Assembly: GCA_030146445.1 (NCBI GenBank)
Contig: JASLBT010000476.1
Span: 1-7,326, forward strand
Origin: Segetibacter sp.
Lineage (GTDB): Bacteria > Bacteroidota > Bacteroidia > Chitinophagales > Chitinophagaceae
Direction: 5' to 3'
DNA length: 7,326 nucleotides
This document shows, piece by piece, positions 1 through 5,875 of this stretch. The notes below the pieces were generated by a model. That model was given only the letters and a program-made list of their open reading frames with translations, did not search any database and was not told the origin of the DNA. Numbering within the stretch: the stretch's first letter is position 1; every line of letters starts with the position of its first letter. The position numbers and the translations under genes were made by a program.

Positions 1-60
1 AGCACTGGGTTTAGCGGTTGGGTAATGCACGGCATTCAGATCCGTTATGGCAGCAGGTGA
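1..60 (+). CDS. Possible C-terminal tail of an upstream gene (partial)
   Basis: Frame 1 stays open from the left edge to a TGA at 58-60 and would encode about 19 residues ending in VMHGIQIRYGSR. This could be the end of a gene that starts outside the window. The alternating polar and hydrophobic residues of GIQIRY would suit a final beta strand, but that is only a guess. Another frame closes at 22-24, so the upstream gene could equally end there or not reach the window. No family can be recognised from so few residues. Confidence 0.2.
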   Translation, partial: STGFSGWVMHGIQIRYGSR

Positions 61-248
61 ATAACGACAAGCTGCCTAATCCCCTGAGGGTCTTACCAGG
101 GTTTGGCTCAAAACAAAACCGCTGATGAGAGTTCATGGCTGGGCATTCATAGCCGAAAACAGGTTCTCCACAAGCTTTCCACCGCATTATTTTCCCATTT
201 CTTTCCCAGCACGATTTGCAGTATGTTCGCAGACATAAAAGTTGTGAA
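61..248 (+). other. Leader region upstream of smc
   Basis: This stretch has no convincing gene. It contains a short inverted repeat (CGTTAT at 43-48 with ATAACG at 61-66, 12-nt loop) that is too weak to call a terminator. A possible Bacteroidota-type -7 element, TATGTTCG at 222-229 (consensus TAnnTTTG, one mismatch), has only a degenerate TTTC at 198-201 as its -33 partner, 20 bp upstream. If used, it would give a very short smc leader before the GTG at 249. No clear Shine-Dalgarno sequence precedes that GTG, as is common in Bacteroidota. Confidence 0.25.
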
Positions 249-3200
249 GTGAGACTAAAGTCATTAGAAATCAAAGGGTTTAAGAGCTTTGCCGATAAGA
301 CCGTGGTCAACTTCGACGAAGGCATCACGGGCATAATCGGTCCGAATGGTTGTGGAAAAAGCAATATCATCGACAGTATCCGTTGGGTGATTGGTGAACA
401 GAAAATCAGTGCTCTCCGGAGCGAAAACCTTGAGGCGCTTGTATTCAACGGTAGCCGTACACGCAGCGCCAGCGGACTTGCTGAAGTAAGCCTGACGTTC
501 GAAAACACAAAGAACCTTTTACCTACTGAATTCAGCACTGTAACCATCACCAGGAAGTTCTATAAAAACGGGGAAAGTGAATACCGGATGAATGATGTTA
601 GCTGCCGGTTAAAAGACATTCACAACCTGTTTATGGACACTGGTGTGAGCACCGATAGTTACGCCATTATTGAGTTGGGCATGGTCGACGACATCATTCG
701 TGACAAGGAGAACAGCCGCCGCCGTATGCTTGAACAAGCAGCCGGTATTACCATTTATAAAACTCGCAAAAAGGAAGCAAAAGCCAAGCTCGATCTTACT
801 GAAAGCGATCTTAATCGAATTGAGGATCTCGTTTTTGAGATCAATAACCAGTTGAAGACGCTGGAGAACCAGGCCAAAAAAGCGGAAAAGTACTACGAGA
901 TCAAAAAGGACTACAAGGAGATCAGTGTAGAACTTGCCAAAGCTTCACTTGAGGGATTTAACGATACCTACCAACAATTGACTGCTCAACAGGAGACGGA
1001 AACGGATAAAAAGTTTAAACTGGAAGCTGAAATCGCCACTGACGAAGCCGCCATTGAACAGGAAAAAGTGGGCTTCATTGAAAAGGAGCGGGCGCTCCAG
1101 GGGATGCAACATGATTTTAATGACCTTGTTCAAAAACTGCGCAGCCAGGAAAACGAAAAGAACCTGGCGAGTCAAAAGCTGCAATACCTGAAGGAGAAAG
1201 AAACGAGTCTCAAAACTTTTCTCAATAAAGCCGAAGGACAGGTCGCGGGCATTGATGAGTCGATTACGTTTACCACCCAGCAGTTAACAGAAGAAGAGAG
1301 TAAGCTGAGCCATTTGCAGGACCAGGTTGAAACTGCAAAGATGGACGTCCAAACAAAAAGACAGGTATACGACGAAAAACGCGCTGCTGTCGACCAACTC
1401 AGACGGCGTTTTCAGGAGGTGCAGCGGAAGCAATTCGACGCAGAGAAGAAGGTTGCGGTGGCGGATGCCTCTCTTCAAAACCTGCAACGTGCACTACTAC
1501 AACTGCAGGATGAACGGATGCAAAGAGAAGGTCAGCTAAAGCAGCTGGAAACACAGCGGGTTGATAAGGAACAGGAACTTGAAGACAAGCGGGTTCACTT
1601 GCGTGAGTTGCAGGAGCAGCACGAAGCAACAAAACTACAGATACTTGAAACCCAGCAGCAGCTGGAAAACCTGAGAAGTAAGCTGGCAGAGGAAAACCGG
1701 ACGTTTGATTCGAAGAAAAATGAACATGCCTTGTTAAAAAGCATGATTGACAGCATGGAAGGCTATCCTGAAAGCGTGAAGTTTTTGAGTAAAAGCACCA
1801 GTTGGAACAACAAAGCACCCATACTCACCAACATAATATACGTAAAGGAGCAATACCGTGCTGCGGTGGAAAACGTGTTGGAGCCTTACCTGAATTACTA
1901 TGTCGTAAACAATCTTGAGGAGGGCATTGCCGCCGTCAACCTTCTCGACGTGAATAAAAAGGGAAAAGCTAACTTCTTTTTGCTTGATAAGGTGAATGGT
2001 TACGAAAAAGCTTCTGTTCACCAACCTGCCGGAACCATTCCCGCGATGGATGTGATCGAGGTAGATGAGTCGTACCGCAAGCTTGCCGAATACCTGTTAA
2101 GCAATGTTTTCATTGCTGAAAATAACGACGGATTACAGGAGAGTAACGGTGCGGTGGTGCTGGAGAAAACAGGCAAGTTTCTGAAAGGTACGTATAGCAT
2201 CAGCGGCGGTAGCGTCGGCATTTTCGAGGGCAAGAGAATTGGGCGTGCAAAAAACCTAGAGAAGCTCGCCGAAGAACTTGCTTCTCTCGAGAAATTAGTG
2301 GCAAACCGCAGGTCAGAGATACAGGCCCGGCAGAATGAGGTTACCATGTATAGCCAGCAATTAAAGGAACAGGCAATCAGGCAGGCTCAACAACAAATCA
2401 GTGAACTTACCAACCAGGTATTTGCGATACAGAATAAGATCGAAAACCTGAATGCGTCGCAGGCTACTGCTCTAAAGCGGTTGGAAGATCTCCAGGGCAA
2501 CCTTGAAGCAAACCAGGACTCCATAGCAGATGTTCGCGAGGAATTGGTTGGCTTGAACGAACAGTTGCAGGCTGCTGCCGAAGAGATGAAATTACAGGAG
2601 CAGGATTACCGGGTTGCTGAACAGGAGTACCAGGATTTAAACCGGTTGTTCAACGAGAACAACCTGTCGCTAACCCGCCAGCAGAGTAAGATCTCTGCGC
2701 TGAAAACCGAGTTGCAGTTTAAGAACAATCAATTAAACGACCTTACCCAACAGATTGAGACCAACAAGGTGCAATTAAAACAGGCAAGCGAAAACATAAT
2801 CGAAAATGAGCAAACTTTAGCAGATGCGGAAGCTTTTTTAGTAAACCTGCTCCGCATGAAAGAAGACGAAGAGAAGAAGCTTAATGCGGCCGACCAGGCT
2901 TACTATAACCTTCGGAACGCATTGGGAGAAAAGGAAAGTCAATTGCGGCACAAAGTAAAAAGCAAAGAGATCCTCGATCAGATACTTGCTGAAATAAAAG
3001 ATAAGCTAAACGAACTTAAACTGCAGCTTGCCGGCATGAAAGAACGCCTAAGCGTCGAATTCAGGATCAACCTCGACGAGATTATCGACCAGGCAAGAAC
3101 AACAGATACATCGCTTGAAGACTTAAAGGCGGCAAGCGACCGGATGAAAAAGCGCCTGGAGAACATGGGAGAAGTAAACCCAACTGCCATCGAAGCTTTC

Positions 3201-3770
3201 CAGGAAATGAAAAAGCGTTACGACTTTATCGTGGAGCAAAAAAATGACCTGGTTACTGCAAAAGACAGCCTGTTGCAAACCATACAGGAAGTTGAAACAA
3301 CCGCTAATCAAAAGTTTCTCGACACGTTCAACGCAGTAAGGGAGAACTTTCAAAAGGTATTTAAAGCCTTGTTCACCGAAGAAGACATGGGCGACCTTAT
3401 CCTTGAGAACCCTGAAAACCTGGCCGAGACAGGGATTGACATCATCGCAAAGCCGAAGGGCAAAAGGCCAAGCAGTATTGGTCAGTTGAGTGGGGGAGAG
3501 AAGACCTTAACGGCTACCGCGCTGCTTTTCGCGATCTACCTGATAAAACCCGCACCATTTTGTATTCTCGATGAGGTGGATGCCCCCCTCGATGATGCAA
3601 ACGTAGGTAAGTTCACCAAAATGATACAGCAGTTTAGCGAGAACTCACAATTCATAATCGTCACCCACAACAAGATGACGATGGGTGCGGTTGATGTAAT
3701 ATATGGGGTTACAATGCAGGAACCCGGAGTTAGCAAGCTGGTACCTGTTGACTTCAGAAGCTTAAACTAA
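249..3770 (+). CDS. smc: Chromosome segregation protein SMC
   Basis: Structural maintenance of chromosomes ATPase, the core of the bacterial condensin that, normally with ScpA and ScpB, compacts DNA and helps segregate sister chromosomes. Counting from the GTG at 249 the protein has 1173 residues, the usual length for bacterial SMC. The N-terminal head carries Walker A (GPNGCGKSN, 31-39, Lys37). A long Gln/Glu/Lys-rich coiled-coil arm runs from about 165 to 504. The hinge lies at about 505-665, starting near GYPESV and ending in a conserved glycine stretch (SGGSVG, 652-657). The returning arm runs from about 666 to 1010. The C-terminal head has the ABC signature LSGGEK (1080-1085) and Walker B with Asp1108 and catalytic Glu1109 (ILDEVDAPLDD). 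Both heads and the hinge are intact. The frame is open back to a TTG at 216, but family members begin M/V-RLKSLEIKGFKSF, which picks the GTG. No scpA or scpB lies nearby. The gene appears monocistronic, ending in a strong terminator. Confidence 0.97.
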   Translation: MRLKSLEIKGFKSFADKTVVNFDEGITGIIGPNGCGKSNIIDSIRWVIGEQKISALRSENLEALVFNGSRTRSASGLAEVSLTFENTKNLLPTEFSTVTITRKFYKNGESEYRMNDVSCRLKDIHNLFMDTGVSTDSYAIIELGMVDDIIRDKENSRRRMLEQAAGITIYKTRKKEAKAKLDLTESDLNRIEDLVFEINNQLKTLENQAKKAEKYYEIKKDYKEISVELAKASLEGFNDTYQQLTAQQETETDKKFKLEAEIATDEAAIEQEKVGFIEKERALQGMQHDFNDLVQKLRSQENEKNLASQKLQYLKEKETSLKTFLNKAEGQVAGIDESITFTTQQLTEEESKLSHLQDQVETAKMDVQTKRQVYDEKRAAVDQLRRRFQEVQRKQFDAEKKVAVADASLQNLQRALLQLQDERMQREGQLKQLETQRVDKEQELEDKRVHLRELQEQHEATKLQILETQQQLENLRSKLAEENRTFDSKKNEHALLKSMIDSMEGYPESVKFLSKSTSWNNKAPILTNIIYVKEQYRAAVENVLEPYLNYYVVNNLEEGIAAVNLLDVNKKGKANFFLLDKVNGYEKASVHQPAGTIPAMDVIEVDESYRKLAEYLLSNVFIAENNDGLQESNGAVVLEKTGKFLKGTYSISGGSVGIFEGKRIGRAKNLEKLAEELASLEKLVANRRSEIQARQNEVTMYSQQLKEQAIRQAQQQISELTNQVFAIQNKIENLNASQATALKRLEDLQGNLEANQDSIADVREELVGLNEQLQAAAEEMKLQEQDYRVAEQEYQDLNRLFNENNLSLTRQQSKISALKTELQFKNNQLNDLTQQIETNKVQLKQASENIIENEQTLADAEAFLVNLLRMKEDEEKKLNAADQAYYNLRNALGEKESQLRHKVKSKEILDQILAEIKDKLNELKLQLAGMKERLSVEFRINLDEIIDQARTTDTSLEDLKAASDRMKKRLENMGEVNPTAIEAFQEMKKRYDFIVEQKNDLVTAKDSLLQTIQEVETTANQKFLDTFNAVRENFQKVFKALFTEEDMGDLILENPENLAETGIDIIAKPKGKRPSSIGQLSGGEKTLTATALLFAIYLIKPAPFCILDEVDAPLDDANVGKFTKMIQQFSENSQFIIVTHNKMTMGAVDVIYGVTMQEPGVSKLVPVDFRSLN

Positions 3771-3787
3771 CCTTCGACTTCAATAAC

Positions 3788-3818
3788 AAGGCTGCCCGTA
3801 AACAGGGCAGCTTTTTTT
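3788..3818 (+). terminator. Intrinsic terminator of smc
   Basis: A perfect 7-bp GC-rich stem, GCTGCCC (3791-3797) with GGGCAGC (3805-3811), surrounds a 7-nt loop and is followed at once by seven T residues (3812-3818). The AAG before the stem can extend it by pairing with the first Ts. It starts 17 bp after the smc stop codon. Read leftward, the same hairpin lies about 30 nt after the nudK stop but is followed only by CTTGTTATT, so it should end smc transcripts well and nudK transcripts less well. Confidence 0.9.
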
Positions 3819-3839
3819 ATGTGTGTTAGTTCGGAAACG

Positions 3840-4421
3840 CTAGAGTAGGTTATTCAACTTTGCGTATTGCAATAAGATCACCGTTTTCGCGTCCTTGATT
3901 TTCCCTTCTACCAGCCATTGGTAAGCCTCGTCGAAAGATACTTCCAAAACCTCGATGTCTTCCTGTTCATCTTCGAGCCCACCACCTGCCGACTTCCTTT
4001 GACTTTGATCGTATTCTGCTGTAAAAAAGTGCAGCAATTCAGAGTCGGCTCCCGGCGAAGTATACAGTTCCATGATCTTCTTAACATTCGAAATTTCGAA
4101 GCCGGTTTCTTCTAAAATCTCTTTTTTGATCGCCTCCTCGGGTGAAAGCTCATCGAGCAGTCCGGCGCAGGTCTCAATCAATAATCCCGATGGGTTACCA
4201 TTGATGTAGGATGCTATCCTCAATTGCCTGATGAGGATAATCGTACGTTGACCTGGATTGTAAAGGAAAACTGTAGCGCCGTTGCCATGGTCATATATTT
4301 CCCTCACCTGTGTTTCTGTACTGCCATCTGACTTCGTAAAATCAAACGTTATCTTATTTAGTACAAAAGTTTGGTCGGATAGATTTTCTACGCTCGTGAT
4401 ATTGATATTCCCTGCTGCCAT
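3840..4421 (-). CDS. nudK: NudK-like GDP-mannose pyrophosphatase (Nudix hydrolase)
   Basis: A 193-residue Nudix hydrolase, close in length and sequence to Escherichia coli NudK (about 191 residues), which splits GDP-mannose into GMP and mannose 1-phosphate in the cytoplasm. Landmarks shared with NudK as I recall it are YDHGNGAT (43-50), LIRQLRIA (63-70), INGNPSG (73-79), the Nudix box from Gly87 to Phe108 with Glu101, Glu104 and Glu105 as likely metal ligands, an ELYTSPG stretch (118-124), AGGGLEDE (145-152) followed by DIEVLE, and KDAKTVILL near the end. The Nudix box is one residue shorter between its first Gly and the REUxEE core than the general consensus, and has Lys in place of Arg; NudK shares the spacing. 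ATG at 4419-4421 fits the family N-terminus. The gene converges on smc and diverges from the DUF418 gene, so it is probably transcribed alone. The exact substrate is inferred from similarity; another nucleotide sugar or ADP-ribose is possible. Confidence 0.88.
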   Translation of the reverse strand: MAAGNINITSVENLSDQTFVLNKITFDFTKSDGSTETQVREIYDHGNGATVFLYNPGQRTIILIRQLRIASYINGNPSGLLIETCAGLLDELSPEEAIKKEILEETGFEISNVKKIMELYTSPGADSELLHFFTAEYDQSQRKSAGGGLEDEQEDIEVLEVSFDEAYQWLVEGKIKDAKTVILLQYAKLNNLL

Positions 4422-4638
4422 AAAGGTTGTTTTAACCTACGGTGAAGATATAGCGTAAAGCATCACCCTGCTGATTACATATGATATTTTTCTGTGTTAC
4501 CATAAAATCTCAAGAAAAGCTATTCTTCCAATATTCAGTGAGTTGCCAACGCCAGTTATTTGATGAGGGGTAAAGAAACACATCTAATCTTGATTATGTT
4601 TATGACGTCAACTGCTTATAACTGTTCAAACCAAAGCA
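4422..4638. other. Divergent intergenic region between nudK and the DUF418 gene
   Basis: This 217-bp AT-rich spacer must hold the promoters of both outward-facing genes. On the plus strand a possible Bacteroidota-type promoter is visible and is listed separately. On the minus strand I find no good TTTG / TAnnTTTG pair for nudK; the nearest -7-like sequence has two mismatches and no matching upstream element. A 5-bp inverted repeat, AGGTT (4424-4428) and AACCT (4434-4438), sits directly in front of the nudK start codon and could form a small hairpin in its leader. No RNA gene or conserved riboswitch could be recognised. Confidence 0.5.
4559..4592 (+). promoter_or_regulatory. Candidate Bacteroidota-type promoter for the DUF418 gene
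   Basis: A TTTG at 4559-4562 lies 22 bp before TAATCTTG at 4585-4592, which matches the Bacteroidota -7 consensus TAnnTTTG at all but one fixed position. Transcription would begin around 4596-4600, leaving a leader of roughly 40 nt before the ATG at 4639. The spacing is at the long end of what is accepted for these promoters. The call rests on consensus matching by eye only. Confidence 0.4.
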
Positions 4639-5865
4639 ATGCATAAGACGACAGCGCAGCCCCTTCAACCCGATCAACGAACTGCAATTGTCGACGTGCT
4701 TAGGGGCTGGGCACTTCTTGGTGTTGTTTTGATGAACTACGCCGACTATTGCTACATGGGTCTCGATTTCAGAACTACAGAACCGGGTTTATTAGAAGAT
4801 GTTCTTCAAACTATCGCCAACGTGCTGTTTGCCGCAAAGTCGTGGACAATGCTTAGCTTCCTGTTTGGCTATGGCTTTGGGGTGCTGATGGCTAATGTTG
4901 CTGGAAAAGGTTTGAACCCGGTAAAATTTTTCGGGCGCAGGATGTTTTGGTTGTTTGTGTTGGCAATTATCAACAGCGCATTCTTTTGGGGAGATATTCT
5001 AAAGGACTATGCGGTAATGGGAATGGTGCTGCTGGCCTTTCACCGCTGTTCAGCAAAAACGGCGTTCGTTATCAGCATGTTTCTCTTCCTGCTTACCCCT
5101 GCGGCTGCAGCTTATGTGTTTGCTTCGGGAGTGCGTGGTGGTATGGGGCTGATGGAACCGTATTTCCCATTATATAAAAGCAGTGATATTTTCAGCGTAT
5201 TATGGTTCGGACTCGTTGGCACATACTTGTTTGAGATACGAAGTCCAAATTACCTGATTACGGTCCATGTGGTAATGCTTGGATGTTTCTTTCTTGGTCT
5301 TGGTACGCATAAAGTGGATTTCTTTAACCGGCTGCCAAAAAATAGAAAATATCTCAAACGTATTTTTTGGGCATCACTGGCATTTATCGGCTTGATGATT
5401 GGCCTGTTTGTTTTGACGAGTCAAATGAAATGGGGATGGATGAAGTATTATCAGCCCTTTTATTTGGTGATCCTTAGCTCCATGATCTTCTTCGTTGCAA
5501 CACTTTCGTGGCTTTTTGTTTCCGGCAAGCTCAAAAGCTTTTTTCATGCGATGCAAACGATTGGCAAGATGACATTGACCAATTACATGGTACAAAACGT
5601 GTTTGGTTTGTTCCTTTTTTCGGGTGTTGGCTTCAATTTTTCTCTTGTTAACAAAGTGCATTTTGGCTATTACTTGCTCTTTGCCTCTGTAATTTATTTG
5701 GGGCAGATTACTTTCAGCAAGTGGTGGCTTGCCCGTTGTTACTATGGTCCTGTCGAGTGGGTGTGGCGGCAGCTTAGTTATGCCAAAAGGCTACCCCTTA
5801 AAAGGCAGGCAGTAGCATACAAAAATGTTGGGGATAGCGTGGTTGCTGTAAACCCGGCTACGTAA
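4639..5865 (+). CDS. DUF418 (YeiB-family) polytopic membrane protein
   Basis: A 408-residue integral membrane protein of the DUF418/YeiB type. The family hallmarks are visible: an N-terminal R-x4-DVLRGWALLGVVLMN stretch (Arg14, then 19-33) that leads into the first membrane span, and a C-terminal DUF418 domain with GKMTLTNYMVQNV (about 309-321) and the closing WW..x..YGPVEWVWRQL (about 360-379). I count about nine or ten hydrophobic segments, including roughly 20-40, 58-88, 95-115, 120-135, 140-162, 178-235 (two segments), 245-262, 272-295, 318-335 and 340-362. The C-terminal tail is short and basic, so it is probably cytoplasmic. No signal peptide is cleaved by any motif I can see. The biochemical role of DUF418 proteins is not established; distant likeness to membrane acyltransferases has been suggested. 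The gene stands alone on its strand and its stop is 10 bp from that of the mutase gene opposite. Confidence 0.9.
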   Translation: MHKTTAQPLQPDQRTAIVDVLRGWALLGVVLMNYADYCYMGLDFRTTEPGLLEDVLQTIANVLFAAKSWTMLSFLFGYGFGVLMANVAGKGLNPVKFFGRRMFWLFVLAIINSAFFWGDILKDYAVMGMVLLAFHRCSAKTAFVISMFLFLLTPAAAAYVFASGVRGGMGLMEPYFPLYKSSDIFSVLWFGLVGTYLFEIRSPNYLITVHVVMLGCFFLGLGTHKVDFFNRLPKNRKYLKRIFWASLAFIGLMIGLFVLTSQMKWGWMKYYQPFYLVILSSMIFFVATLSWLFVSGKLKSFFHAMQTIGKMTLTNYMVQNVFGLFLFSGVGFNFSLVNKVHFGYYLLFASVIYLGQITFSKWWLARCYYGPVEWVWRQLSYAKRLPLKRQAVAYKNVGDSVVAVNPAT

Positions 5866-5875
5866 TTATCTGTGT

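Noticed and set aside
43..66. Inverted repeat CGTTAT / ATAACG as a terminator of the upstream gene
   Set aside because: The stem is only 6 bp and AT-rich, the loop is 12 nt, and no T tract follows.
125..238. Small plus-strand open frame of 37 codons in the smc leader
   Set aside because: No ribosome-binding signal, no recognisable motif, and the length is expected by chance. It also overlaps the likely promoter zone.
11..550. Long open frame on the minus strand (179 codons) overlapping the smc start
   Set aside because: It lies mostly antisense to the highly conserved SMC head, has no recognisable domain, and its composition is what the reverse of that coding sequence would give.
1399..1818. 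Minus-strand open frame (139 codons) inside smc
   Set aside because: It is the antisense of Gln/Glu/Lys-rich coiled-coil codons. It has no family motifs and smc is plainly coding across it.
2018..2347. Minus-strand open frame (109 codons), Ser/Phe/Leu-rich
   Set aside because: Antisense shadow of the SMC hinge and start of the return arm; no motif or independent start signal.
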